Positions 1-11,156 of a stretch of 64,000 nt of DNA are shown piece after piece; the first letter of the stretch is position 1; every line of letters starts with the position of its first letter. The stretch is from Pseudomonas graminis (GTDB lineage: Bacteria; Pseudomonadota; Gammaproteobacteria; Pseudomonadales; Pseudomonadaceae). The notes under the pieces were generated by a model. It saw only the letters and a list, made by a program, of their open reading frames with translations. It was not told where the DNA came from and searched no databases. The translations under genes were made by a program, and so were the position numbers. Location: positions 1 to 64,000 of the forward strand of contig NZ_FOHW01000005.1 in assembly GCF_900111735.1 (NCBI RefSeq), given 5' to 3'.

Positions 1-274
1 CAACGTTGCGTTGAGCTTCTCGCTCGAGGCGTCGGCTTGACTGGATGCGGTTGAGATAGCCATAGATGTAGATCTTCAGCAGGACTTCAGGGTGATAAGC
101 AGGTCGGCCTGTATCAGCAGGAATAGCGCCGTCAAAACCCAAGTTGACCAGGTCGAGTTCGTCGACAAACACGTCAACCACGCGCACCGGATTGGTATCG
201 CTGACGTAGTCGTCGAGGCTTTCGGGAAGCAAAGTGCTTTGGCCTCGATGTTCACCTCGGATGAAACGCTTCAT
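1..274 (-). CDS. IS1182-type transposase, N-terminal part (runs off window)
   Basis: The minus-strand frame opens at the ATG at 272-274 and stays open to base 1, giving about 91 residues of the N-terminal part of an IS1182-type (DUF772/DDE) transposase. It begins MKRFIRGEHRGQ and contains the typical segment GRPAYHPEVLLKIYIYGYLN followed by an Arg-rich stretch, the DNA-binding region of this family. The catalytic DDE part would lie outside the window. A Shine-Dalgarno-like GGATCG precedes the ATG. No frame break is seen, so the copy may be intact. The family call comes from recall of related Pseudomonas transposases; the exact IS name is not known. Confidence 0.8.
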   Translation of the reverse strand, partial: MKRFIRGEHRGQSTLLPESLDDYVSDTNPVRVVDVFVDELDLVNLGFDGAIPADTGRPAYHPEVLLKIYIYGYLNRIQSSRRLEREAQRNV

Positions 275-497
275 GGGCGATCCTTTCGATGAAATCCTCA
301 GAAATCATAGCAAGGGTTTGCGAAGGCGTTTTCACACACTCTGGGCCGAAAGCGGTCGTTATTGACCGGCAATAGTCAATGCCTAATGGCGTTGCACGGG
401 TAAAGGGAAGCACACGACTGAACACCTCTCACCAACATGAGAGAATTTTTGAGCTATCCTTTTGGTAAGGAATCGCATACAGAAATTGTAAAATATT

Positions 498-512
498 TAG
501 ATTTAAAATCTA
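498..512. promoter_or_regulatory. 15-bp palindrome before HTH gene, candidate operator
   Basis: TAGATTT-A-AAATCTA is a perfect palindrome around base 505. It ends about 22 bp before the first ATG of the small helix-turn-helix gene that starts at 534. Its position between the likely promoter and the start codon is typical of an autoregulatory operator of an antitoxin-like repressor. It is seen directly; the function is inferred. Confidence 0.4.
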
Positions 513-533
513 GCACAAATATCGTGGAGACAG

Positions 534-785
534 ATGATGGCTGATCAAACGGACAAAAATGCTTACTCAATCTTAGGCTTAGAATGCCCGGAGGAGATGC
601 ACTTTAAAGCAAACTTAGTGGCGGACATATTGCTAAAAATGCAGAGTGCAGGTATAAATGTAAGAGAGGCCTCAATTACCTTAAGAGTAGAAGAGTCGGT
701 AATTTACAACGCCTTGTCAGGTCAATTCCACAATATCGAGCGGGCGGAAATTTGTCGGTGGGCGGACGAGATTTTAACTAAATAG
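534..785 (+). CDS. Small helix-turn-helix protein (HTH_37/XRE-like)
   Basis: An 83-residue protein. Residues 15-35 (LECPEEMHFKANLVADILL) and the helix-turn-helix at about 38-65 (INVREASITLRVEESVIYNALSG) resemble the HTH_37 group of XRE-like antitoxins, in which a 'pee(A/M)x(v/i)KA' stretch precedes the helices. A GGAGA ribosome site at 525-529 fits the ATG at 537 slightly better than the one at 534. It is AT-rich compared with the core genes around it and converges tail-to-tail with the unknown gene ending at 787. No RelE-like toxin is adjacent in the usual toxin-antitoxin order, so an antitoxin role is only a possibility. Confidence 0.6.
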   Translation: MMADQTDKNAYSILGLECPEEMHFKANLVADILLKMQSAGINVREASITLRVEESVIYNALSGQFHNIERAEICRWADEILTK

Positions 786-786
786 T

Positions 787-1122
787 CTAACTCGAAAACT
801 TATTCCAAACATTTTTTTCCACGAGTGCGAGACACTTCCATTGTGCGTACCAAATCTTAAATTCTTGTGCGCTCTCGATAACCAGTAACTCTTTATTCTT
901 ATTACGATAAAATTTTGCAGTTTCATAGCCGTTTACAGCCCGCGGTATGCGAGTTTCTTCATTGTCGTGCCAAGCAATTCCTTTACTATAAAACAAAACC
1001 TCCTCGCCTTCACAACCAAACAAAAGATAGTATTTATTATCTAGTTTAGGACTCCTTTTAAAACACCGCATCCGGACTTTATCTTCAACATGTCCGTCAC
1101 CACTGATATCTAAAATTGACAT
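787..1122 (-). CDS. Hypothetical protein, 111 aa, AT-rich
   Basis: I do not recognise this protein. It is a soluble, charged 111-residue chain without signal peptide or membrane segment, rich in Lys, Glu and aromatic residues (for example FKIWYAQWKC near residues 87-96). Its low GC sets it apart from the core chromosome and suggests transfer. The stop codon lies one base from the stop of the convergent HTH gene, and its upstream region (1123-1277) is shared with the divergent XRE regulator, so either regulator could control it. It could be a small effector of this module, but nothing in the sequence proves that. Confidence 0.5.
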   Translation of the reverse strand: MSILDISGDGHVEDKVRMRCFKRSPKLDNKYYLLFGCEGEEVLFYSKGIAWHDNEETRIPRAVNGYETAKFYRNKNKELLVIESAQEFKIWYAQWKCLALVEKNVWNKFSS

Positions 1123-1214
1123 CTAACATATCCGATTCAATTAATTGGATGCTGCGCTGGTTGAAAGTACCGCGCGGCTTCACGATATTTCATGAATGCG
1201 CGAAACACCAAGAA

Positions 1215-1232
1215 TATACTCTATAGAGCATA
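1215..1232. promoter_or_regulatory. Palindrome in divergent spacer, candidate XRE operator
   Basis: TAT-A-CTCTATAGAG-C-ATA is an 18-bp near-perfect dyad with a perfect 10-bp centre at 1219-1228 and one mismatched pair. It lies in the 155-bp spacer between the unknown gene (minus) and the XRE regulator (plus), about 45-60 bp before the regulator start. This is the usual size and place of a binding site for an XRE repressor. The regulatory role is inferred. Confidence 0.45.
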
Positions 1233-1277
1233 GTGTTTTCTAGCCATAGACGGCTTCATTTTCTCTTTTTTTGAGAC

Positions 1278-1589
1278 GTGAAAATGACGCCGGACGAAGC
1301 TATCGGAATCGCCATTAGACAGAGCCGGATGGCTCAACGTCTGGCGCAGGAGGAAATCGGTGCAAGCCAGAGCTTTGTAAGTGATGTGGAGCGAGGCAAG
1401 AAATCTTTGACGGTGCAAAGGCTCGACGCTTTTGCAAAGACGCTAGGAATCCAACCCTCAACCCTGATGATACATGCAGCGCTGATTTCACAGCCAGAGA
1501 TGACTATAGATGAGCTGTTTGAAACAGTCCGCAGTGAGCTAAGGAGAAGCTGCATAGATAGCCAACCGCCCCCATCCTTGGCAAAGTGA
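1278..1589 (+). CDS. XRE-family transcriptional regulator
   Basis: A 103-residue protein (101 from the ATG at 1284; GTG at 1278 is the alternative). Residues 8-62 form a classical XRE helix-turn-helix: a first helix with Arg-Gln, the recognition segment GASQSFVSDVERGKKSLTVQ, and then helix 4 (LDAFAKTLGIQP). It resembles HipB-like or phage-type repressors with a short C-terminal tail. It lies divergent from the unknown 111-aa gene and is preceded by a dyad at 1215-1232 that may be its operator. It is part of the AT-rich accessory patch; the function beyond DNA binding is unknown. Confidence 0.75.
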   Translation: MKMTPDEAIGIAIRQSRMAQRLAQEEIGASQSFVSDVERGKKSLTVQRLDAFAKTLGIQPSTLMIHAALISQPEMTIDELFETVRSELRRSCIDSQPPPSLAK

Positions 1590-1633
1590 GCACCTTCAAC
1601 CAGCCACCCTTTTCGTGAGCCTCGCTACGCGCC

Positions 1634-2355
1634 ATGCAGAAACCCTGCTCCGAACTCGAATATTCCGGCAATAAAAAGCAGACTCGTCGCAATCGCTTCT
1701 TGGCGGACCTCGAACAGCTGGTGCCGTGGGCACAACTGGAGGCGCAGGTAGCCTCGTTCTACGGCGACACCACAGGCAAGCGCGGGCGCCGCGCGATTGG
1801 TTGTCGCGAATGCTGCGCATATATGTTGTGCAGCAGTGTTTCGGTTTCTCTGATGAAGGCACCGAAGATGCCGTTTACGACAGCCAAGCCATTCGTGGCT
1901 TTACGGGCATCAACCTAGGCCGCGAGTCGGCACCGGACGCCACCACCTTGCTGCGTTTTCGCCGCTTGCTGGAAACCCATCAACTGACGCGGGTGCTGTT
2001 GGAAACGATCATTCAGCATCTGGCTGGTCGTGGCTTACTGCTCAAGGAAGGCACTATCCTTGATGCCACTCTGATTGCCGCGCCGCCCTCGGTGAAGAAC
2101 CGAGAAGATAAGCGCGATCCTGAGATGCATCAGGCCAAGAAAGGCAATTAGTGGCACCTCGGGATGAATTGCCACATTGGCGTCGACGCAACGCCGGGAC
2201 TGGTGCACAGCCTGGTAGGAACGGCGGCCAACGTGGCCAATGTCAACCAAGTCGACAAGCTGCTGCACGGTGCCGAAACCTATGTGTCGGGACACCCTGG
2301 ATACACCGGTGCGGCTATCACCATTTCCGGAACTCTTCACCAGCGTGACCGGTAG
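1634..2355 (+). pseudogene. Decayed IS5-family transposase remnant
   Basis: Three pieces of one IS5-family transposase can be read. The first is the N-terminal part from 1634 (ending RGRRAIG). After a frameshift near 1795-1803 comes a second frame with LSRMLRIYVVQQCFG, DATTLLRFRRLLE and GTILDATLIAAPPSVKNRE. An in-frame TAG at 2149-2151 replaces the Gln codon expected in the 'KKGNQW' motif. The same frame then continues from 2152 with [19 protein letters not shown] to about GYTG near 2311. The C-terminal catalytic part is missing. The gene is therefore inactive through frameshift, nonsense mutation and 3' truncation. The last ~40 bases to the next stop do not look like transposase. Confidence 0.8.
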
Positions 2356-3011
2356 ACGAACCCTTTCGCGGCGGTGACAAAACCGGGCGTTTTGTCACCG
2401 CAATGGGCATCATTTCGGTGACATTTGCAAATCTCCGCAAAATGAGGCGATAAAAGGCTTAGGGGTATATCACTGCATTGGTATGTAATGGGTGGCGAAA
2501 GGATCAATCCCGCCGAGTTGTGGGCCAGTGCCCGTTTGACTACCTGCCGCGCGTGAACATGCGCCGTGTTGATCGTGCCATGAAACAGCACTTCAAACGT
2601 CTGAACCCGGTTCTTGCTGTCCAGAAACAGGCAGCCAAAGACTTCATGGGGCTCGTGCCGCAACAGCGCCTTGAGGTAGCGACGCACCTGAGTCGGGTTT
2701 TCCAACACAGAATCGCGCTTCAAATCCTCGCCCATGTTGCGCCGGGCCATTTCCATGACCGCCTGCAACTGCGCGAATTTGGCGGGCCCAAGGCCCAGCT
2801 CGCTACTGAACGCCGTCAGGTTTGCTTCGAGCAAAGCGCGAAGGCTGCCGAACTGATTCAAAAGGTGCCGGGCCAAGTCCACGGCACTTCTGCCCGAGAC
2901 GCCCGTGCGCAAGAAAATCGCCAGTAATTCGGCGTCCGACAGACTCGACGCCCCCCGTTCCAGCAGCTTCTCCCGCGGACGCTCTGCCGCCGGCCAATCG
3001 CGAATACTCAT
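2337..3011 (-). pseudogene. radC: RadC-family protein, C-terminal catalytic part replaced
   Basis: Residues 1-171 match RadC: the N-terminal UPF0758 HhH-like region ([26 protein letters not shown]) and the beginning of the MPN/JAB domain ([29 protein letters not shown]). RadC should continue with the HNHPSG metal-binding JAMM motif and a conserved Asp. Here, from about base 2498, the frame runs instead into unrelated DNA ([13 protein letters not shown]...) for 53 residues to the stop at 2337. The metal site is thus lost although total length (224 aa) stays near normal by chance. The break coincides with the accessory patch, which suggests that insertion followed by deletion removed the 3' end. 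Divergent from coaBC. Confidence 0.85.
2371..2401. repeat. 13-bp perfect inverted repeat at the IS/radC junction
   Basis: Arms 2371-2383 (GCGGTGACAAAAC) and 2389-2401 are exact reverse complements with a 5-base loop CGGGC. A third copy of the core CGGTGACA lies at 2416-2423. The block sits between the end of transposase homology (about 2311) and the end of radC homology (about 2498). Repeated short motifs like this are typical of transposase-binding ends, for example of IS21-like elements, but no such gene is present. It could also be a plain hairpin. Confidence 0.55.
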
Positions 3012-3143
3012 AGCAGCTCCCTGTCTGTGGCGCCGCTGTTCCCGTGCGGTCGCTGTGCTATCTTAGCCGCTCTTTTTTGCGCGACAGTCAGGCCTGGGGA
3101 GGCGTAATGATTGCCGCGTGTTAACCGACCAAAAGGCAGGCCT

Positions 3144-4352
3144 ATGCAGCGGCTGTATCGAAAACGCATCGTTCTCGGCGTCGGCGGTGGCATCGCGGCC
3201 TACAAGAGCGCGGAACTGGTCCGCCGTTTGCGCGACCACGGTGCAGAAGTCCGCGTCGTCATGACCAAAGGCGGCGCCGAGTTCATTACCCCGCTGACCA
3301 TGCAGGCCTTGTCCGGCCATCCGGTTCACCTTGATTTGCTCGACCCCGCAGCCGAAGCCGCCATGGGCCATATCGAGCTGGCCAAGTGGGCCGACATGAT
3401 CCTCATCGCGCCGGGCACCGCCGACCTCATGGCGCGTCTGGCACAAGGCATTGCCAACGATTTGCTGACTACCGTGGTGCTGGCGACCGACGCTATCGTC
3501 GCCGTCGCGCCCGCGATGAATCAGGCCATGTGGCGCGACCCCTCCGTGCAGGCCAATCTGCAACTGCTCGAACAGCGCGGTCTGCGCATGTTCGGCCCGG
3601 CCAGCGGAAGTCAGGCCTGTGGCGACGTGGGCTACGGGCGCATGCTCGAACCCAATGATCTGGCGCAATCTGCCGCCGATTGCTTCCAGCGCCTGACACT
3701 GACCGGCAAGCACGTACTTATAACTGCCGGCCCGACTCAGGAAAACATCGATCCGGTTCGCTACATCACTAACCACAGCTCCGGAAAAATGGGCTTCGCT
3801 CTGGCCGAAGCCGCTGCCGAAGCGGGCGCGCGCGTCACCCTGATCACCGGCCCGGTGAACCTGCAGACGCCTGATCGGGTATCGCGCGTCGACGTCGTCA
3901 GTGCCCGTGACATGCTCGCCGCCTGCGAAGACGCCATGCCTTGCGATCTTTTCATCGCCTCGGCAGCCGTTGCGGACTACCGGCCGGAAGTCGTCGCCAC
4001 ACAGAAATTGAAGAAAGATCCCACGACCGGTGATGGTCTTCTGCTGCAGATGGTCCGCAACCCGGACATTCTCGCCACCATTGCCCAGCGCCCGGATCGC
4101 CCGTTCAGCGTCGGCTTCGCGGCCGAAACCGAACACCTGCTCGACTACGCCGCTCGCAAGCTCAAGGACAAGAACCTTGATCTGATCGTCGCCAATGACG
4201 TCGCCAATCCCAGCATTGGCTTCAACAGCGAAGAAAACGCCTGCAGCGTGATCGACCGAGCGTTGCAAGCGACGCTCTTCGCCCAGACCAGCAAAGCCAA
4301 GATCGCGCGGCAGCTGGTGACTTTTATCGCCGATCGCATGAACCAGGTTTAA
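3144..4352 (+). CDS. coaBC: Bifunctional phosphopantothenoylcysteine decarboxylase/synthase
   Basis: CoaBC (Dfp), 402 aa, joins cysteine to 4'-phosphopantothenate with CTP (CoaB, C-terminal) and decarboxylates the product with FMN (CoaC, N-terminal) in coenzyme A synthesis. Visible motifs are GGGIAAYK near the start, the [11 protein letters not shown] stretch with the active-site His, PAMNQAMW, the flap Cys in GSQACGDVG, and in Coa[32 protein letters not shown] and the KLKK lysines. The ATG at 3144 matches the usual start MQRLYRKR; an AAGGCAGG ribosome site precedes it. dut follows after 6 bp, so the two are probably cotranscribed. radC is divergent. Confidence 0.96.
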   Translation: MQRLYRKRIVLGVGGGIAAYKSAELVRRLRDHGAEVRVVMTKGGAEFITPLTMQALSGHPVHLDLLDPAAEAAMGHIELAKWADMILIAPGTADLMARLAQGIANDLLTTVVLATDAIVAVAPAMNQAMWRDPSVQANLQLLEQRGLRMFGPASGSQACGDVGYGRMLEPNDLAQSAADCFQRLTLTGKHVLITAGPTQENIDPVRYITNHSSGKMGFALAEAAAEAGARVTLITGPVNLQTPDRVSRVDVVSARDMLAACEDAMPCDLFIASAAVADYRPEVVATQKLKKDPTTGDGLLLQMVRNPDILATIAQRPDRPFSVGFAAETEHLLDYAARKLKDKNLDLIVANDVANPSIGFNSEENACSVIDRALQATLFAQTSKAKIARQLVTFIADRMNQV

Positions 4353-4358
4353 TCACGA

Positions 4359-4814
4359 ATGCACGCTCTACAAGCCAAGATCCTCGACCCACGCATTGGC
4401 AGCGAATTCCCGCTTCCCGCTTACGCCACTTCAGGCTCGGCCGGCCTGGACCTGCGCGCCATGCTGAAAGAAGACACTCTGCTCGAACCCGGTCAGACCC
4501 TCTTGATTCCTACCGGACTGTCGATATACATCGCAGACCCTGGCCTGGCTGCGTTGATTCTGCCGCGCTCAGGCCTGGGCCATAAACACGGCATCGTGCT
4601 GGGCAACCTGGTGGGCCTGATCGACTCCGATTATCAAGGCGAGCTTATGGTCTCCTGCTGGAACCGCGGCCAGAGCGCCTTCAAAATTTCCATCGGCGAG
4701 CGTATGGCCCAGCTTGTACTGGTGCCTGTGGTGCAGGCGCACTTTGAAATCGTCGAAGAATTCGATGAAAGTCAGCGCGGCGCTGGCGGCTTCGGTCACT
4801 CCGGCAGCCACTGA
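4359..4814 (+). CDS. dut: dUTP diphosphatase
   Basis: A 151-aa trimeric dUTPase that hydrolyses dUTP to dUMP and pyrophosphate, keeping uracil out of DNA and feeding dTMP synthesis. All five family motifs are present: [50 protein letters not shown] and the Gly-rich C-terminal [10 protein letters not shown]. Length is typical. It follows coaBC with a 6-bp gap, the conserved coaBC-dut-algC order of Pseudomonas. Confidence 0.96.
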   Translation: MHALQAKILDPRIGSEFPLPAYATSGSAGLDLRAMLKEDTLLEPGQTLLIPTGLSIYIADPGLAALILPRSGLGHKHGIVLGNLVGLIDSDYQGELMVSCWNRGQSAFKISIGERMAQLVLVPVVQAHFEIVEEFDESQRGAGGFGHSGSH

Positions 4815-4879
4815 TCCTGCAGCGAACACTCACTTTGGCTAGCGCATCGCTTTTGGCCTGACGGGCTTTGAGCGGTGCG

Positions 4880-4891
4880 AAAACAACAAGA
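4880..4891 (+). promoter_or_regulatory. A-rich (ARN)n motif, candidate Hfq/Crc site before algC
   Basis: AAAACAACAAGAA matches the AANAANAA motif to which Hfq with Crc binds to block translation in Pseudomonas. It ends about 33 bases before the preferred algC start (4925). It would lie in the leader if that start is used. The motif is seen; its use is inferred. Confidence 0.3.
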
Positions 4892-4924
4892 ACGCGTCAG
4901 GACGACCCAGCAGGGAGAGTTAGT

Positions 4925-8444
<3,520 letters not shown>

Positions 8445-8454
8445 TTGATGCTGT

Positions 8455-8495
8455 AAAAAGCCCCGCTCGGCTCAGTGCCAGGCGGGGCTTTTTTG
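8455..8495 (+). terminator. Rho-independent terminator after argB
   Basis: The stem GCCCCGC (8460-8466) pairs with GCGGGGC (8482-8488), flanked by five A on the left and a T run on the right, 11 bases after the argB stop. The A/T flanks make it work in both directions, also for the convergent DUF4124 gene. Confidence 0.9.
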
Positions 8496-8528
8496 TGGCC
8501 GGGTCTTAGCAACACCCGTGGACGGTTA

Positions 8529-9140
8529 TTACCGACCGAGAAGCTTCTGCAATCGCGCCCGATCTTGCGCAAACTCGGCCTCAGCCTGGGTTCGCGCCGT
8601 CTGGTACCGCAGGATGTCGACTTTCAGGTTTTGCTGCTGATCACGTAGATCATCCATCTGATCAAGCAGCGTCTTCGGCACCGGGTGCCCTGCCCGCTCC
8701 TGATCAGCCGCCTGTGTCTGGAGCGTGCCTTGCTGGGTAACGAGGTTCTGGATATTGCCTTGCGCCACGACGATCAGGCCGTCGAGTTCGGCGAGCCGAC
8801 GATTCTTCGCCCGGTCGACGTCCTCAACGCTGCTGTAAAACCGCAGCAGATGCGCGTCGGCGTCAGACTGAAGCTTGGCGGCCTGAGCGTCGCGCAACTC
8901 ATCGGCGGACGGTGCGGGCGGGACCGTCTGCACCACGCGACCGCGCTGATTGAGCACTTCATAACCCTTGCCGACGTACTCCGGAGGCACGCCCTGGCGA
9001 TCGAGCACGGTCACGCCGCGACTGTCGACGTAGCGATAAAGCACGATGCCTGGGGTCTCGTCCGCATGAACGCTCGCGATGCAACCCAAACCCAGCCACA
9101 GACAAAAACCCAACGTGCCCAGCTTGAGCATAAACCGCAT
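8529..9140 (-). CDS. DUF4124 domain-containing exported protein
   Basis: A 203-aa protein with a clear signal peptide (MRFMLKLGTLGFCLWLGLGC, cleavage near VHA-DE at residues 25-26). A DUF4124 region follows (IVLYRYVDSRGVTVLDRQGVPPEYVGKGY, about residues 32-62). The rest, about 85-203, is a long charged helical segment likely to form a coiled coil. DUF4124 proteins are periplasmic and of unknown role. It starts 12 bases after the pyrE stop on the same strand, so it may be cotranscribed with pyrE. It converges with argB. Confidence 0.85.
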   Translation of the reverse strand: MRFMLKLGTLGFCLWLGLGCIASVHADETPGIVLYRYVDSRGVTVLDRQGVPPEYVGKGYEVLNQRGRVVQTVPPAPSADELRDAQAAKLQSDADAHLLRFYSSVEDVDRAKNRRLAELDGLIVVAQGNIQNLVTQQGTLQTQAADQERAGHPVPKTLLDQMDDLRDQQQNLKVDILRYQTARTQAEAEFAQDRARLQKLLGR

Positions 9141-9152
9141 CCTTTTGGAGGC

Positions 9153-9794
9153 TCAGATTCCGTATTGGGCCCGGTACGCTTCGACGGCGGGCAAATGCTG
9201 CTTGAGCTGCGGATCGTCGGCCAGGAATTCCAGCACCTGATTCAACGATACGATGCTCACCACCGGAATGCCGAAATCACGCTCGACTTCCTGAATTGCA
9301 GACAGCTCGCCGTTGCCACGCTCCTGGCGGTTCAGCGCAATCAGCACGCCGGCAGCGTTCGCGCCCTGGGCCTGAATGATCTGCATGACTTCGCGAATAG
9401 CGGTGCCTGCGGTGATGACGTCATCGATGATCAGCACGTTGCCGGTCAACGGCGCGCCCACCAGGCTGCCGCCTTCGCCATGGGCCTTCGCCTCTTTGCG
9501 GTTAAAGCACCAAGGAAGGTCGAGACTGTGATGCTCGGCAAGCGCTACGGCCGTCGCCGCTGCAAGGGGAATACCCTTGTAGGCCGGGCCGAACAGAACA
9601 TCGAAGGAGATACCGCTTTCAACAACGGCGGCGGCGTAGAACTTACCCAGCTGGGCAAGGGCCGAACCACTGTTGAAAAGACCGGCATTGAAGAAGTAAG
9701 GGCTGGTGCGCCCAGACTTCAAAGTGAACTCACCGAAGCGCAAAACTCCGCGATCGATGGCAAAACGAATGAAATCGCGTTGATACGCCTGCAT
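9153..9794 (-). CDS. pyrE: Orotate phosphoribosyltransferase
   Basis: PyrE, 213 aa, makes OMP from orotate and PRPP in pyrimidine synthesis. The PRPP-binding motif [13 protein letters not shown] and the [11 protein letters not shown] segment are present. The ATG at 9792-9794 gives the usual start [12 protein letters not shown]; the seven residues upstream in frame are not expected. Divergent from crc with an 82-bp spacer, the pyrE-crc arrangement conserved in Pseudomonas. Confidence 0.96.
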   Translation of the reverse strand: MQAYQRDFIRFAIDRGVLRFGEFTLKSGRTSPYFFNAGLFNSGSALAQLGKFYAAAVVESGISFDVLFGPAYKGIPLAAATAVALAEHHSLDLPWCFNRKEAKAHGEGGSLVGAPLTGNVLIIDDVITAGTAIREVMQIIQAQGANAAGVLIALNRQERGNGELSAIQEVERDFGIPVVSIVSLNQVLEFLADDPQLKQHLPAVEAYRAQYGI

Positions 9795-9876
9795 GAAAAA
9801 AGCCCCGAATACCACGGATTTAGCTAATTAGGTAGAGCTCGGGTATCATACACGCACGTGATTTTTGGGGCCATTT

Positions 9877-10656
9877 ATGCGGATCATCAGTGTGAACGTT
9901 AATGGTATTCAGGCTGCAGTCGAGCGTGGTTTGCTCAGTTGGCTGCAAGCCCAGAATGCCGACGTCATCTGCCTTCAGGACACCCGCGCCTCCGCCTTTG
10001 AACTGGACGACCCAGCCTTCCAACTGGACGGCTACTTCCTATATGCCTGCGAAGCCGAAGTGCCTGCCCAGGGTGGCGTGGCGCTTTACTCGCGGCTGCA
10101 ACCGAAGGCGGTCATCAACGGTCTTGGTTTCGAGACGGCCGACCGTTACGGGCGTTACCTGCAGGCAGATTTCGACAAAGTCAGTATCGCAACCTTGCTG
10201 CTCCCCTCTGGGATGAACGGCGATGAAGACTTGAATCAGAAGTTCAAGCTCATGGACGATTTCGGCAAGTACCTCGACAAGCAGCGACGCAAACGTCGCG
10301 AGTACATTTACTGTGGCTCGCTGTACGTGGCGCAACAGAAGCTGGACATCAAAAACTGGCGCGACAGTCAGCAATCTCCGGGCTTCCTCGCACCAGAGCG
10401 TGCTTGGATGGACGAGATCGTTGGCAATATGGGTTATGTCGATGCCCTGCGCGAAGTCAGCCGCGAAGGCGATCAGTACAGCTGGTGGCCGGATAACGAA
10501 CAGGCCGAGATGCTCAATCTGGGCTGGCGCTTCGATTATCAGCTGCTGACCCCGGGCCTGCGCCGTTTCGTACGCAGTGCACGTCTTCCACGCCAGCCGC
10601 GCTTTTCGCAACACGCGCCACTGATCGTGGACTACGACTGGACGCTCACCATCTGA
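9877..10656 (+). CDS. crc: Catabolite repression control protein Crc
   Basis: Crc, 259 aa, has the endonuclease/exonuclease/phosphatase fold (MRIISVNVNGIQAA, CLQDTRAS, YSWWPDN, HAPLIVDYDW) but serves with Hfq to hold A-rich mRNA motifs and repress translation when preferred carbon sources are present. Length and start are those of P. aeruginosa and P. putida Crc. A TATCAT -10-like box lies at 9844-9849. It is followed by a terminator and is probably monocistronic. The ATG at 9877 is preferred to the in-frame ATG at 9865. Confidence 0.96.
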   Translation: MRIISVNVNGIQAAVERGLLSWLQAQNADVICLQDTRASAFELDDPAFQLDGYFLYACEAEVPAQGGVALYSRLQPKAVINGLGFETADRYGRYLQADFDKVSIATLLLPSGMNGDEDLNQKFKLMDDFGKYLDKQRRKRREYIYCGSLYVAQQKLDIKNWRDSQQSPGFLAPERAWMDEIVGNMGYVDALREVSREGDQYSWWPDNEQAEMLNLGWRFDYQLLTPGLRRFVRSARLPRQPRFSQHAPLIVDYDWTLTI

Positions 10657-10670
10657 CGTTCAGTTGCTCA

Positions 10671-10698
10671 AAAAAAAGCCGACGTGAAGTCGGCTTTT
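10671..10698 (+). terminator. Terminator after crc
   Basis: AAAAGCCGAC and GTCGGCTTTT pair perfectly around a 4-base loop, followed by TTTGTTTG. It begins 15 bases after the crc stop and is the natural end of that transcript. It may also serve the convergent DUF4870 gene. Confidence 0.9.
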
Positions 10699-10740
10699 GT
10701 TTGTCCGCAGATCAGGCCATCGCCCGATCTCTGGAAGCGC

Positions 10741-11112
10741 TTACTTCAGCAACCGCCAGGTGAACGGATAGCGGTAAGCAACACCGTCATTGACCTTGAC
10801 GCCCGCGATGATCGTCAGCACCAGCGCGCCGACGCCCACCAGCATCAACAGCGGAAAGCCAATGATCACCACCATCAGCAAAAAACAGATCATCGCGGCA
10901 ATGGCCACCGTGATCTGAAAATTGAGGGCTTCCTTGCCCTGGGCATCGATGTACGGGTCGACTTCTTTCTTGAGCTGCCAGACGATCAGCGGCCCAAGCA
11001 AATTGCCGAACGGAAAGATCAGGCCGAAAAACGCCGCGAAGTGGCACAGCATTGCCCACTGACGGACTTCCTTGCTCGGCGTTGGCAACGGCGACTGACT
11101 CTCGATCATCAT
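10741..11112 (-). CDS. DUF4870 small membrane protein
   Basis: A 123-aa protein with about three membrane segments (AMLCHFAAFFGLIFPFGNLL; ITVAIAAMICFLLMVVII; LLMLVGVGALVLTIIAG) and the family sequence GPLIVWQLKKEVDPYIDAQGKEALNFQI, typical of DUF4870/Tic20-like proteins. The role is unknown. Two adjacent ATGs (11112 and 11109) are possible; AGGGA spacing slightly favours the second. It starts 44 bp after the rph stop on the same strand. Confidence 0.85.
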   Translation of the reverse strand: MMIESQSPLPTPSKEVRQWAMLCHFAAFFGLIFPFGNLLGPLIVWQLKKEVDPYIDAQGKEALNFQITVAIAAMICFLLMVVIIGFPLLMLVGVGALVLTIIAGVKVNDGVAYRYPFTWRLLK

Positions 11113-11156
11113 GCTTTCCCTGTTTTGATGTAGTGCTCTGAGGTAATGGAAACCGC

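Noticed and set aside
534..1122. Classical RelE/HTH toxin-antitoxin pair
   Set aside because: The two genes are convergent instead of co-directional, and the 111-aa protein shows no RelE-like motif.
2478..2927. Open frame of 149 codons on the plus strand
   Set aside because: It is the antisense shadow of radC and has no recognisable protein.
3063..4268. Open frame of 401 codons on the minus strand
   Set aside because: It is antisense to coaBC; its His/Gly/Arg-rich chain is typical of a high-GC shadow frame.
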